A stretch of DNA of 64,000 nt from Acinetobacter sp. ANC 3813 (GCF_002135435.1 NZ_NEGK01000001.1:124001-188000), one strand, 5' to 3'. Positions 8,545 through 17,916 are shown, counted from the stretch's first letter. Made by a program: numbers and translations. The notes: generated from the letters alone by a model not told the origin.

Positions 8545-8644
8545 CGTTCTAGCCTCATAGTCGTGTTGTATTGCGTTGAAGGCATTAAAACAACCGCAAA
8601 TGAACTGAACCTTAAGATCATTTAATAGACAAATCAGCACATCA

Positions 8645-10402
8645 TCAATTTAGTGGCACCACCCGCAGCACCTCTTCCAATGTGGTAATCCCTGCAACAA
8701 CTTTGCGTGCGCCCGCAATCCGCAAAGGTTCAATCCCCTCTTTACGCGCCTGCTGGCGCAACTGGGTTAAATTGCCATTGTCGCCAATAATCTGCTTAGT
8801 TTCTAAGCTCAAAGGCATAAATTCATAAATGCCGACACGGCCTTTATAGCCTGTTTGGCGGCATTCGTCGCAGCCCACGGCCTTAAACACAAATTCCGGC
8901 GTTTTCACATTATAATCAAAGGTTAAATGCTTCCACTCTTGATCATTAATAAAAGTTTCCTGCTTACAGTGCGGACACAGCTGACGCACCAAACGCTGCG
9001 CCAATACACCTAAAATGGTGGCCGCAGTAAGAAAGGGCTGAACACCTAAATCATGCAGACGCGTTAAGCTGGACGGCGCATCATTGGTATGCAGTGTAGA
9101 AAGCACCAAATGACCTGTCAGCGCCGCCTGTATCGCCATATTGGCCGTATCATGATCTCGAATCTCTCCGACCATAATAATGTCTGGGTCTTGACGCATG
9201 AGTGCACGCACACCATCAGCAAAGCCTAATTCAATCCCTGCATTCACCTGCATTTGGTTAAAACTAGGCTCAAGCATTTCAATGGGATCTTCAATGGTGC
9301 AGACATTGACTTGATCTGTCGCCAGCTGTTTTAACGACGAATACAGCGTGGTGGTTTTACCCGAACCTGTCGGCCCTGTAACTAAAATAATGCCATGACT
9401 GTGGCTGGTTAATTGGTTCCAAGATTCCTGCAAGCGGCCTTCAAAACCCAATTGCTGAAAACTGCGCACCAAAACATCGGGGTCAAAAATACGCATGACC
9501 AGTTTTTCACCAAAAGCGGTTGGCAGGGTCGATAAGCGCAGTTCCGTTTCCTGCCCTTTGGGAGTACGTGTTTTTAAACGTCCATCCTGCGGCTTGCGCT
9601 TTTCCGCGACGTTCATTCGGCCTAAAATCTTAATCCGCGAAATCACAGCGGTTAAGGTATTGGCCGGCATGTTGTAAATCGTATGCAGCACACCGTCAAT
9701 TCGGAAACGCACTTTACCTGTATCTTTACGCGGCTCTAAATGAATATCGCTGGCGCCCTGTTCAAAAGCAAACTGCAGCACCCAATCGACCAGCTTAACA
9801 ATGTGCTGATCATTGGCATCTGGATTTTGTGAATCCCCCAATTGCAGCAGCGCTTCCACGCCTTTGTTCTCTCTGTCATAAGCAGAAGATTTTTGCGATG
9901 AGCTGACCGCACGGCTCACTTGATAGTATTCAATCAGATAGCGTTGCAGCTGATCTGGACTCAGCAGCACACGCTGAATTTTCCGAGGCAGCACTGTCCG
10001 TTCTAAATTGGCAACCCACTCAGATTTATAAGGCTGGTCTGTCGCAATCAACACATGTTCATTTTGCAGTTCTACTGCCAAAATCTTGTTGCGCATGGCA
10101 AATTCTTGCGACATCACACTGGTGAGTGACTGCACATCCGCCTTTAGGGGATCAATAATATAAAATGGCAGACCTGATTTTTCTGACAGCCACTGGCACA
10201 AGCGGTTTAAAGTTAATGTGCTTTGCAGATGGCTGGCATCCGGCAAATTGAAATTGGCAATCCACTGCAAAGGGTGCCATTTCAGCTGATCCCGCTGGCG
10301 ATGCGTGGTTTGAATCAGCATTTTCTCGCGTTCTGTAATGCGCCCGTCTTTTTGTAATTGCTCTAAACACCAAGAAGTATCAATTTCAAAATTATATGTC
10401 AT
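8645..10402 (-). CDS. gspE: GspE/PilB-family secretion ATPase (isolated)
   Basis: A 585-residue hexameric-type ATPase that would power a type II secretion or type IV pilus assembly machine at the cytoplasmic face of the inner membrane. Visible features are an N-terminal MshEN-like region, the Walker A GPTGSGKTT at 343-351, the Asp box around DPDIIMVGEIRD (405-416), a His box (LSTLHTNDAPSS) and the zinc tetracysteine motif (CPHC 476-479, CDEC 511-514) typical of GspE and PilB. The ATG at 10402 has GGGG 9 bases upstream; an upstream TTG is unlikely. No other secretion gene adjoins it, so it is an orphan; in Acinetobacter the type II secretion genes are scattered. GspE versus PilB-like is not settled by sequence alone. 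Confidence 0.82.
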   Translation of the reverse strand: MTYNFEIDTSWCLEQLQKDGRITEREKMLIQTTHRQRDQLKWHPLQWIANFNLPDASHLQSTLTLNRLCQWLSEKSGLPFYIIDPLKADVQSLTSVMSQEFAMRNKILAVELQNEHVLIATDQPYKSEWVANLERTVLPRKIQRVLLSPDQLQRYLIEYYQVSRAVSSSQKSSAYDRENKGVEALLQLGDSQNPDANDQHIVKLVDWVLQFAFEQGASDIHLEPRKDTGKVRFRIDGVLHTIYNMPANTLTAVISRIKILGRMNVAEKRKPQDGRLKTRTPKGQETELRLSTLPTAFGEKLVMRIFDPDVLVRSFQQLGFEGRLQESWNQLTSHSHGIILVTGPTGSGKTTTLYSSLKQLATDQVNVCTIEDPIEMLEPSFNQMQVNAGIELGFADGVRALMRQDPDIIMVGEIRDHDTANMAIQAALTGHLVLSTLHTNDAPSSLTRLHDLGVQPFLTAATILGVLAQRLVRQLCPHCKQETFINDQEWKHLTFDYNVKTPEFVFKAVGCDECRQTGYKGRVGIYEFMPLSLETKQIIGDNGNLTQLRQQARKEGIEPLRIAGARKVVAGITTLEEVLRVVPLN

Positions 10403-10631
10403 TTGCTTATGTCCCCAAACATGCGTCAACTATAACAAGTTTTCTGCATCGAGTTGAATTATTCAGGCAGAGATACATATCCTGTATGCTTCACAGCACG
10501 TTTTACACATAAAAGCGCACTAATCCCATAAAGAAATTAAGGTTATTTGGGATTTATACGTCTTAGCGCTTGCTCATCTATAAAAGCTTGCCCTATATTT
10601 AAACTGTGCTCTTTAAGCTTAGGAAGGCTGT

Positions 10632-11882
10632 TTGGACTTTTCTGCACTGTCTGTCACATCCAGTTCATTTCAGGAGCTGCTGACCTTGTTCGCTTCTGCG
10701 CTGGGCTGCGGCCTAATGATTGGCTTGGAACGTGAACGCAGTAAACAGCGTGAAAATCAGCACAGTTTTGCAGGCCTGCGCTCTTTTGCCGTTTGCGCAC
10801 TGCTGGGCGCTTTGTGCTTTTTACTGGACCCAGTCATTGGTATTGCAGGCGCAGTAATTGTTGGCGGTATCGTTATTTTCTCTATTCAAAATCAGCCTGA
10901 CGATCCTGGCATTACCACTGAACTTGCCTTTGTCATGACCTATTTTATAGGCGCCATGTGTTTATGGAATGCACCCATCGCTGCTGGGCTTGCCGTCTGC
11001 CTCACCATTATTTTAATGGGCAAGCATTCTATGCACAGTTTTGCAGGGAAATGGATGACTGAAGCGGAGTTTAAAGACGGCTTGTTTTTACTGGCGCTGA
11101 TTCTGATTGCGCTGCCGCTTACCCCCAATAAACCGCTTTGGGGCGCTGTGCTTAATCCTTATGTCATTTTAAAACTGCTGACTCTCATTTTAGCCGTGCA
11201 AAGCTTGGCGCATATTGCAAAACGGCTGCTGTCTTCTAAAAATGCCATGCTGTTGTCCGCCATAGCATCTGGCTTTGTGTCCAGTACAGCCACCATTGCC
11301 AGCCTTGGCATGGAAGTTCGTTCGGGACGAGCCGAAGCCAAAAGCAATGCTGGCGCAGCCTTAATGTCTTGTGTAGCTACGCTGCTGCAATTGCTGATTA
11401 TTATTGCTGGCGTAAGCATGGTTTGGTTTAAAACCATACTATTTCCAACCGCCGTTGCCACTCTAATTTTAGCTGGCTCTGCCTATTGGTTCCTCCGAAG
11501 CGCTGTGCCCGTCCAAAAATTGGAGCAGGAAGATTCACGCATGTTCAGTTTAAAAGAAGCTGGAATCATTGCAGCAACTTTAACGCTCATTCAAGCGGGA
11601 GTGTATGGATTAAATCTGTGGCTGGGTGATGCAGGCTTGATTGCCGGCACCTTGCTTGCATCCCTCTTTGAAATTCACGCTGCGATGGCAACAGTGGTTA
11701 TGCAAGGCAGCCCTGATCAATCCGCTGTGTTTTATGCTTTTATTTTCGGCCTTGCTGCACATGCCATTGCGAAATCAATCAATGCATTGCTGACAGGCGG
11801 CTGGCAGTATTTCCGTGTTTTTGCACCCATCCAGATTCTGCATATGGCCGTATTGATCAGTTTGCTGATTCTGTACAGATAA
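10632..11882 (+). CDS. MgtC/SapB-DUF4010 family membrane protein
   Basis: A 416-residue polytopic inner-membrane protein with about 11-12 hydrophobic segments. The N-terminal 130 residues carry the MgtC-like hallmark GLMIGLERERSKQ and the RSFAVCALLGA block. The remainder is DUF4010, with conserved GFVSSTATIASLGMEVRSG and IHAAMATVVMQG. Members are annotated as putative magnesium-related transporters but their substrate is not proven. The start is TTG at 10632, supported by AGGAAGG at 10621-10627. It is monocistronic and divergent from the gspE-like gene. Confidence 0.85.
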   Translation: MDFSALSVTSSSFQELLTLFASALGCGLMIGLERERSKQRENQHSFAGLRSFAVCALLGALCFLLDPVIGIAGAVIVGGIVIFSIQNQPDDPGITTELAFVMTYFIGAMCLWNAPIAAGLAVCLTIILMGKHSMHSFAGKWMTEAEFKDGLFLLALILIALPLTPNKPLWGAVLNPYVILKLLTLILAVQSLAHIAKRLLSSKNAMLLSAIASGFVSSTATIASLGMEVRSGRAEAKSNAGAALMSCVATLLQLLIIIAGVSMVWFKTILFPTAVATLILAGSAYWFLRSAVPVQKLEQEDSRMFSLKEAGIIAATLTLIQAGVYGLNLWLGDAGLIAGTLLASLFEIHAAMATVVMQGSPDQSAVFYAFIFGLAAHAIAKSINALLTGGWQYFRVFAPIQILHMAVLISLLILYR

Positions 11883-12047
11883 AAGCCGATTTTGTTAAAT
11901 AAAATTTAACAGCCAATCTTATTTATTAGTAAAAATAAAACTATTAACATTTCTTAAAATAAAAATTTATTTATTACATGATATTTACAATATTATCCCT
12001 GTGCTTTAATGATTTATTAATATTAAAAAACAGAGGGTATATAACCA

Positions 12048-13052
12048 ATGCAGCTAAAAAGCCTGAGCCTATCCATTATTACAGCATTAACTCTGATTGG
12101 CTGCGGAGGCGGCGGTGGCGGCAGTTCTGCAAGTGATTACCAAGGGACTGATGCAGGATCTACAGAAGAGAATAAAGATTTCCAGCAATGGCATTATTTT
12201 GAACTTGATGGCGGATATGCAGTTAATGAAGCGCTTGAATTAGTTCATCAACTTATGACTTTAGACAAAAGCAATATTTACGTACAAGATGATTCAGCTG
12301 AAATTGATAATGATTATTTGATTACTCAAGATGGTGTATATCAAGATTTCGGGCCGCAAAATTCCAAATATGGATATTTAGCCGGAACAGGCAGTTTTAA
12401 TAATTTGACCTTCATCCAAAAGCCCTACTCCCCTGTAGGGTCGAGTGGCCTTGTATTTACAACAAGTTATAAAAAAATTGACCTAAACGGTAAAAATGCT
12501 TTAGCAACTTTAGAAGCAAGAGATCAATGGGAAATCGCAAACAACCCAAATGTAATTTTTGATCCAATACGTCAAACTTATTATAATAAGGTTAAAAATC
12601 TAAACTTCCCTGCTGGTTCTTCTTGCCTACAAGATACAGTTCGTACCAATAATCAAGAACATTTGTATGCCTATACATCAAATAATGACAAAGCCTCTTT
12701 TGCCCGTTATGAACAGCAGTATGCCCAAAACGATCCTTCTATCTTCAAAAAAACCTATAAAGATACCATTGCTTACTTATATTCTAATAGTAGTACGCCA
12801 CTTAGCACGGGACCTGGTCAAGACTACGGTGCAGCGGAATACAAAGGTAATTACTATGGTGCAACACGTTATCTAAAGGGTGTTGAGTACAGTTTGGCTG
12901 ACTATATTCAAAGACAAAAAGATCTAATAGATGAGTCTTTAACAGAAGCAGAGCGTAAGCTCGCGATTGAAGAAATTGATACTTTAAACAATCAATGCTC
13001 TTGGTATAACGATACTGCTGCGAAATTCATTCAAGCTCATATGAAACCATAA
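12048..13052 (+). CDS. Unrecognised lipoprotein
   Basis: A 334-residue predicted lipoprotein with the lipobox LIGC (Cys19) followed by a run of seven glycines and a Ser/Asp-rich linker, a style common in Acinetobacter surface lipoproteins. The mature part is rich in Tyr, Asn, Asp and Gln. Two cysteines (in GSSCLQDTV and NNQCSWYND) may form a disulfide. No catalytic motif is visible and I do not recognise the family. GAGGG lies 10 bases before the ATG. It is monocistronic, with a strong terminator 20 bases after the stop. Base composition is more AT-rich than its neighbours, which is compatible with recent acquisition but not proof of it. Confidence 0.8.
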   Translation: MQLKSLSLSIITALTLIGCGGGGGGSSASDYQGTDAGSTEENKDFQQWHYFELDGGYAVNEALELVHQLMTLDKSNIYVQDDSAEIDNDYLITQDGVYQDFGPQNSKYGYLAGTGSFNNLTFIQKPYSPVGSSGLVFTTSYKKIDLNGKNALATLEARDQWEIANNPNVIFDPIRQTYYNKVKNLNFPAGSSCLQDTVRTNNQEHLYAYTSNNDKASFARYEQQYAQNDPSIFKKTYKDTIAYLYSNSSTPLSTGPGQDYGAAEYKGNYYGATRYLKGVEYSLADYIQRQKDLIDESLTEAERKLAIEEIDTLNNQCSWYNDTAAKFIQAHMKP

Positions 13053-13071
13053 ACACATCATTGGCAGTATT

Positions 13072-13100
13072 AAAAAAGGAGCTTTGAGCTCCTTTTTTTC
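13072..13100. terminator. Bidirectional terminator between the lipoprotein gene and trmO
   Basis: AAAAAGGAGCT and AGCTCCTTTTT form a stem around TTG, with T-runs on either strand. It serves both convergent genes. Confidence 0.88.
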
Positions 13101-13813
13101 TATAGCGCAATGGCAGTAATTTGAATCAGCTCACCACTTACCTGAAATTTAATATTAAATGCGGCAAACAGCATGCCATATTCTCTTTCTGCATCATCCT
13201 GATAAGCAGGTCGCGGATCTAAGCTCAGCACCTGTTCAAGTTCATCAATCAATTGAGCGTTCAATAACTGTTTTTTTAGATATTCATCACGCTGTATTTC
13301 AGCGTCTATACTCCAAATGACTGCCTTACGTTGAGGCTCTTCTTGCGCATAGCCGCTTTGCGCCCCCTGCACTGCGTCTGAATAGTGAATATAAGGCTTA
13401 ATATCAATAATGGGAGTGCCATGCAGCAAATCACTTCCACATACATATACTCGGACAGATTTACCTACCTTTTTGACTTCTTTCAGCTGTACAACAGATA
13501 AGCCTATAGGTGATGGACGATACATACTACGCGTGGCGAATACACCAATTTTCTTGTTGCCTCCTAAACGCGGCGGACGTACCTGCGGACGAAATTTATC
13601 GCTATATTGTTGATTTTTATTGTCATGAAACTGCCAAACCAGCCAAAGATGGCTAAACGCTTCAATCCCCTCAAAGGCCAAAAGGTCATTATACGGCGCC
13701 TGCATGTCAATATAAGATTCAACTTGCACCAAATTTGGCTGACGCGGAATGCCAAACTTTTCTTTGTAGGGAGAATTCATATACCCAATAATTGGCAAAT
13801 TTAAGCCCGTCAT
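13100..13813 (-). CDS. trmO: tRNA m6t6A37 methyltransferase TrmO
   Basis: Transfers a methyl group from S-adenosylmethionine to N6 of t6A37 in ANN-decoding tRNAs, notably tRNA-Thr. The 237-residue protein shows the TrmO/YaeB signatures: IGYMNSPYKEKFGIPRQP at the N-terminus, FSHLWLVWQFH, RPPRLGGNKKIGVFATRS, then RPSPIGLS, and the HGTPIIDIKPYI block. The length matches E. coli TrmO (235). The ATG at 13813 is preferred over an upstream TTG at 13837. It is a single-gene unit convergent with the upstream lipoprotein gene. Confidence 0.93.
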   Translation of the reverse strand: MTGLNLPIIGYMNSPYKEKFGIPRQPNLVQVESYIDMQAPYNDLLAFEGIEAFSHLWLVWQFHDNKNQQYSDKFRPQVRPPRLGGNKKIGVFATRSMYRPSPIGLSVVQLKEVKKVGKSVRVYVCGSDLLHGTPIIDIKPYIHYSDAVQGAQSGYAQEEPQRKAVIWSIDAEIQRDEYLKKQLLNAQLIDELEQVLSLDPRPAYQDDAEREYGMLFAAFNIKFQVSGELIQITAIAL

Positions 13814-13918
13814 AATCACTTTTTCTGATAAGTTCAATTAAATATATTCAGTTTATCGAGAATGGTTTTAGATTAGAATAGCAAGCTGTTCTAATTTGAT
13901 AATTTATTGAGACCTTTA

Positions 13919-14698
13919 ATGGCTGCTTTCAACGTCGAAAAGATTACTCACGTACACCACTGGAATGACACTTTATTCAGTTTTAAAACTACACGCGATA
14001 CTGCGCTGCGTTTTAAAAATGGTCAATTTGTGATGATTGGTCTTGAAGTCAATGGCAAGCCTTTATTGCGCGCATATTCAATTGCCAGCGCAAACTACGA
14101 AGAAGAGCTAGAGTTTTTCTCTATTAAAGTTCCAGACGGTCCTTTAACCTCTATTTTGCAAAAAGTAAAAGTGGGCGACGACATTCTTGTCTCTAAGAAA
14201 CCTACAGGTACTTTAGTTCTTGACGACCTAAACCCAGGTAAAAACCTGTACTTGCTTTCTTCTGGTACTGGTCTTGCACCATTCTTGTCTACGATCCGCG
14301 ATCCAGAAACATACGAACGCTTTGAAAAAATCATTGTTGTTCACGGTACACGTTTTGTTTCTGAATTGGCTTACCAAGACCTGATTGAAAACGAAATTCC
14401 AAATCACGAATTCTTCGGTGAGTTAGGCGCTAAAGAAAAGTTAGTTTACTACCCTACTGTGACTCGTGAAGACTTCCATACTCAAGGCCGTGTAACCACT
14501 GCTATTGAATCTGGCCAGCTCTTTGAAAAAATCGGCTTGCCGCGTTTCAATCCAGAAACTGACCGAGCAATGCTTTGCGGCTCGCCTGCATTCCTTGATG
14601 ATGTTGCAGCGCTTCTTGATCAGCACGGTCTAAAAGAATCTCCAAAAATGGGCGTTCTAGGCGACTACGTGATTGAACGCGCATTCGTTGAAAAGTAA
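13919..14698 (+). CDS. fpr: Ferredoxin--NADP reductase
   Basis: A 259-residue FAD-dependent reductase that exchanges electrons between NADPH and ferredoxin or flavodoxin in the cytosol, supplying reduced ferredoxin for Fe-S enzymes and redox defence. It has the FAD-binding RAYS motif (51-54), the NADP-binding GTGLAPF motif (116-122), a CGSPAF block near residue 221, and a C-terminal GDYVIERAFVEK typical of bacterial subclass II enzymes. The ATG at 13919 follows GAG with 8-base spacing. It is monocistronic with a terminator. Confidence 0.93.
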   Translation: MAAFNVEKITHVHHWNDTLFSFKTTRDTALRFKNGQFVMIGLEVNGKPLLRAYSIASANYEEELEFFSIKVPDGPLTSILQKVKVGDDILVSKKPTGTLVLDDLNPGKNLYLLSSGTGLAPFLSTIRDPETYERFEKIIVVHGTRFVSELAYQDLIENEIPNHEFFGELGAKEKLVYYPTVTREDFHTQGRVTTAIESGQLFEKIGLPRFNPETDRAMLCGSPAFLDDVAALLDQHGLKESPKMGVLGDYVIERAFVEK

Positions 14699-14711
14699 GA
14701 TTCTTTGAATC

Positions 14712-14743
14712 AAAAAAACCGAGCCTTGTAGCTCGGTTTTTTT
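14712..14743. terminator. Terminator after fpr
   Basis: An A-run, then CCGAGC and GCTCGG around a 6-base loop, then a T-run. It lies between fpr and a convergent gene and can act in both directions. Confidence 0.9.
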
Positions 14744-14765
14744 ATCTGTTATTCAGCTCATTATT

Positions 14766-15290
14766 TTATGAACTTTGCATCTGAACATGAGATTGCTTCT
14801 GACAATGAATTGGCATCTCTGATGCCATGGGTGCAATAGGTAAAAATGCCAGCGAGCTGCCCGATAAACTTAACAGCTTATTCTCAGCCCAATCCAATTG
14901 CTGGAACAACGCTTTTAGGCGCTCAGCATAAGCGGGATCATCCGCCTGAACAGATTTCAGCTGAATATCGCTTAACCGCACAGTATTGCCAGACAGTGAC
15001 CACCTTGCCTCTACACCTATTGATGACTGCTGTTCGCCAGCAGGGCGTTTCATCATCGTTTTACTTTCAGAAAAATATTTGCCGTCTGCTCGGTACTCAT
15101 CATGCGTTTCAGTACTCATTTGATACGCTGCTAATTCTGAACGGCATGCCCATTGTCCCGTTAAATTTTGCCTAACTTCAGTTTGCATTTCTGCATAGGC
15201 TTTTTCTGCAGATACTGCAGCCAATGCATATGAACTCAAAATAGGTATCAAAGCGAATATGCACAGCTGCCCATAAATAAATCTTGTCAT
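14766..15290 (-). CDS. Unrecognised secreted protein
   Basis: A 174-residue protein with an apparent signal peptide (hydrophobic core FALIPILSSYALA, cleavage after about residue 24). The mature part begins with a helical region and contains NLTGQWACRSELAAYQM, which resembles the first strand of small lipocalin-like proteins that read out ligand binding; two cysteines (in WACRS and IHCQK) could pair. I do not recognise the family and infer only a periplasmic or outer-surface location. It is a single gene convergent with fpr. Confidence 0.75.
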   Translation of the reverse strand: MTRFIYGQLCIFALIPILSSYALAAVSAEKAYAEMQTEVRQNLTGQWACRSELAAYQMSTETHDEYRADGKYFSESKTMMKRPAGEQQSSIGVEARWSLSGNTVRLSDIQLKSVQADDPAYAERLKALFQQLDWAENKLLSLSGSSLAFLPIAPMASEMPIHCQKQSHVQMQSS

Positions 15291-15560
15291 TGTTTAATAA
15301 ACTGATTTTTTAATATTCGATATTAAGCTAAAGACTTTTTAAAATAAAAACTTATTTTCAAATTTAACCATGAGCAAAAAATCAAGCATGCAAAGCTGTA
15401 AATAGTAGAATCAAATCGGCTAAACTAAGGTTTTAAGGGGTTATACGCTCTTACATGAACGCATGGTTTACTGAAGAATCAATTAAAAACTTACTTTTAC
15501 AATGCACATTATTTTGCTTAATATTTCTGTATAAAGATAAATCACCTATTCCATAAATTT

Positions 15561-16367
15561 ATGACATTTCCCCAATTAAAATTTCAAGATTTTTTACAGC
15601 CTCGACCCCAGCCTAAAGGTATAGATGTGCAATGTAAATTACAGCATTTTGCACTCATCACCTATGCCCTTGACCCAGAACGTTTTAAGAACATTATTCC
15701 TGCACGCTTCAAATTGGACACAGTGCAGTACCAAAGCAAAGAACAAGCCTTGATGTCTGTTGTGCCTTTTATTGATGTTGACTTTACGTCGGCAGTGTAC
15801 CCATTTCTAAACTTCACCATGGGCCAAACCAACTACCGTGTTTATGTAATTGATCAAGAAACCCAAGAACGTTGCGTCTGGTTCATTGGCACAACACTGG
15901 ATTCATGGACACTCATCGTACCCCGCTATTTATGGCAATTGCCTTGGCATGCTGCAGATTTCACCTTCGATTGCCAGCAGGATGATTCTGGACTGTACAC
16001 CCAATATAAAATGCAAACGCAATCAGCTTGGGCAGCAGCAGAATTAGAACTCGGCCAATCCGCAGATGATGCTTGGAATTATCAAGGCTTTCCAGATTTA
16101 GAAAGTTATCAAGTATTTTTAACACATCCACTAGCAGGTTTTTATCACCGCAGAGACGGAAAATTAGGAACCTACCGTGTCTGGCATGAGCGATTAAACC
16201 CAAAACCCGCAAAACTAATCCATGCCCGTTTTGAACTGCTGCAGCGTTTGAATCTTGTGAGTTTTGAAGAACAGCTTAACCCCTACAGCGTACTGATTGA
16301 ACCCGTCAATGAATTCACTATTTACTTGCCGCCATGTGTAATCGCTGATGAATGCAGCAAAAAATGA
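15561..16367 (+). CDS. DUF2071 family protein (YqjF-like)
   Basis: A 268-residue soluble protein of the DUF2071 family, which is structurally related to acetoacetate-decarboxylase-like barrels. The region YALDPERFKNIIPARFKLDTV followed by SVVPFIDVDFTSAV and NFTMGQTNYRVYVIDQ has the expected conserved layout (ligand-pocket strands and a YR motif). The ATG at 15561 has no obvious ribosome-binding site. It is followed by a 620-base intergenic region with a candidate small RNA. The family has no proven enzymatic role that I can name. Confidence 0.75.
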   Translation: MTFPQLKFQDFLQPRPQPKGIDVQCKLQHFALITYALDPERFKNIIPARFKLDTVQYQSKEQALMSVVPFIDVDFTSAVYPFLNFTMGQTNYRVYVIDQETQERCVWFIGTTLDSWTLIVPRYLWQLPWHAADFTFDCQQDDSGLYTQYKMQTQSAWAAAELELGQSADDAWNYQGFPDLESYQVFLTHPLAGFYHRRDGKLGTYRVWHERLNPKPAKLIHARFELLQRLNLVSFEEQLNPYSVLIEPVNEFTIYLPPCVIADECSKK

Positions 16368-16428
16368 CATATTTTAAAAATAATCGGCACAATCGATAGA
16401 AAAATAAGCAAAAAACGATAAATGTGCG

Positions 16429-16456
16429 TTGTTTTTTGAGAAAGATTCTTTATAAT
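16429..16456 (+). promoter_or_regulatory. Sigma-70-like promoter in front of the candidate small RNA
   Basis: A TTGTTT -35-like element at 16429-16434 and a perfect TATAAT -10 element at 16451-16456 are separated by 16 bases. Transcription would begin at about 16463. Confidence 0.55.
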
Positions 16457-16465
16457 CTATTTAAA

Positions 16466-16479
16466 ACAGACAAGTCTGT
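16466..16479. promoter_or_regulatory. Dyad ACAGACAAGTCTGT, probable TetR-family operator
   Basis: ACAGAC and GTCTGT are inverted around AA, immediately downstream of the TATAAT element, where a bound dimer would block initiation. The sequence type is common for TetR-family repressors, and a TetR gene lies 500 bases away on the opposite strand. Link to that TetR is inference. Confidence 0.55.
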
Positions 16480-16617
16480 CTAGTTGCTGAAAAAAACTGA
16501 ATCTTTTAGCATTCAGAGGGTAAAAAAATAAATACAAGAAGATACTTAAGTATCTCATTTCCCATTATTTACTCATGCTAACAGTGTAAATAATGAGGGA
16601 TACAATATTTATCAGCA

Positions 16618-16651
16618 AAGCGCGCTTATCCCAAGTAAGCGCGCTTTTTTT
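16618..16651 (+). terminator. Strong terminator of the candidate small RNA
   Basis: AGCGCGCTTA at 16619-16628 pairs perfectly with TAAGCGCGCT at 16636-16645 around TCCCAAG and is followed by seven T residues. The closest upstream gene stop (16367) is 250 bases away, so it probably ends a separate transcript. Confidence 0.88.
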
Positions 16652-16987
16652 ATGTCTTGAATTCTATGCTTGCGCGGTCCTATAGGTTTATAGCAATTCA
16701 AAAACTAAGGAAAATGCATTTCCCTAATATAATCAAAAATATGATTTGTTTGAGTTGTTCGCAATGAAGCAGTGCACAGCCTGATCAATAGATAGATGGA
16801 ATACCCGTTAACACCCGAATTGAATATTTGATTAGGCAATTAAGTTATTTGAGTATGGACATAAGCTTCGACATATAGTGAATGCCTGCTTATACTTTGA
16901 AAAATGAATAAAAATTGAGCCTAATTTAGGCAAAATAAACGCTTTAAAAAACTTTTTTGCTATACTTTTAGATCGTTAAGATGAAAC

Positions 16988-17548
16988 TTAAACAAGTTCC
17001 ATCTGGATTAATGTTTCAACACGCTTCCAATAATCATCCAAACGCACTTGTTCAGGATTAATCTGGGCCTGAATCGTCATGCCATCTAAAATACTGGATA
17101 AAAAAGAAGCCAGCTGTAAAGGCTGAGAAATGCCTAAATGCTGTAATCCCTTGCAAAGCTGTGCTTTCAACCACTCTTTGTAATCTATTGCAGGCTGCAA
17201 AGAGGACGGATAAATTTTAGAAATTTCTTCTACCGCTTTTTGAAACATACAGCCGTTAAAATCGACTGAACGGAACCAAGCATCGTACCAAACAAAAATT
17301 GTGCGAATATGAGACAAATAATCTTTCGGATCACATTCGGCAATCGCTGCATCTAAAGATTCTTGCAGATTATGATTTCGTGTGTTCAAACACTCTTCAA
17401 TTAATTTAGCTTTAGACGGAAAATATTTGTAAAACGTCATTTTAGCAACGCCTGATTCGCTGATAATCCGGTCAATCCCAATAGAGTTATAACTATGAGA
17501 GTTGAATAGATTCAGCGCAGTGTTAATGATGTCTTGTTTTTTTGACAT
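16988..17548 (-). CDS. TetR family transcriptional regulator
   Basis: A 186-residue repressor-type protein. The N-terminal helix-turn-helix spans residues 5-50 (IINTALNLFNSHSYNSIGID, then SGVAKMTFYKYFPSKAKLIEE). The C-terminal ligand domain carries WFRSVDFNGCMFQKAVEEI, a block found in a TetR subgroup whose operators often read AGACAAGTCTGTCT-like; such a dyad lies at 16466-16479. It is transcribed away from the flanking CDF gene and is not in an obvious operon. The ligand and the regulated gene are not known; the candidate small RNA promoter is the nearest matching site. Confidence 0.88.
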   Translation of the reverse strand: MSKKQDIINTALNLFNSHSYNSIGIDRIISESGVAKMTFYKYFPSKAKLIEECLNTRNHNLQESLDAAIAECDPKDYLSHIRTIFVWYDAWFRSVDFNGCMFQKAVEEISKIYPSSLQPAIDYKEWLKAQLCKGLQHLGISQPLQLASFLSSILDGMTIQAQINPEQVRLDDYWKRVETLIQMELV

Positions 17549-17916
17549 TTATTTTACCTAATGGACAAAGCTTTAAATTTAGAAAAATTACTTTTGAACT
17601 ATAAGGAACAGCGCACACAAAATGTGTGGAATATAATTATATCTTAAATTTAGTACAAAGCACTGAATTTATACAAAATCATATCAAGTCACAATTCAAT
17701 TAGAGAAAATCCTTTTAATATCTTAAGCATTGTTAAAGCAATTCTCTGCTGCTGAATACCGCTTCTCACATCAGGCTTGGAATTTAGCTCCGCCATACTC
17801 AAGGCTCAAATACATTTTAAACTTTGGCAAATCAGGCCATAAATTTCGGCGTATTACTTCCCTATTATACAGCGGAGAACGGCTGAATCGATCGAATTAG
17901 GGCAACGGAAAGCAGC
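17549..17916. other. Intergenic region without recognisable gene
   Basis: This 368-base stretch between the TetR gene and the CDF transporter gene has short frames only, no strong hairpin and no recognised promoter beyond AT-rich sequence near the TetR start. I see nothing else in it. Confidence 0.5.

Larger units (their letters stand above)
16463..16651 (+). ncRNA. Candidate structured small RNA
   Basis: About 190 bases with no credible reading frame lie between a good promoter and a strong terminator. Four stems can be drawn in order: CTGAAT/ATTCAG (16498-16517), GATACTTAAGTATC (16541-16554), CATTATTTAC/GTAAATAATG (16563-16595) and the terminator stem. An AGAGGGT stretch and an A-rich single-stranded stretch separate the first two stems. 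The combination of promoter, dyad operator, consecutive hairpins and terminator argues for a regulated small RNA. It could instead be a long 5' leader or the trace of a lost small gene. I do not recognise it as a known RNA family. Confidence 0.4.

Noticed and set aside
10547..10735. Plus-strand frame of 62 residues overlapping the MgtC-like gene start
   Set aside because: It runs out of frame into a strongly supported gene and looks like a shadow; the TTG start of the MgtC-like gene has the better ribosome-binding site.
11893..11911. TGTTAAAT/ATTTAACA hairpin after the MgtC-like gene considered as a terminator
   Set aside because: It is short, entirely A/T-rich apart from its ends, and lacks a T-run, so it is too weak to call.
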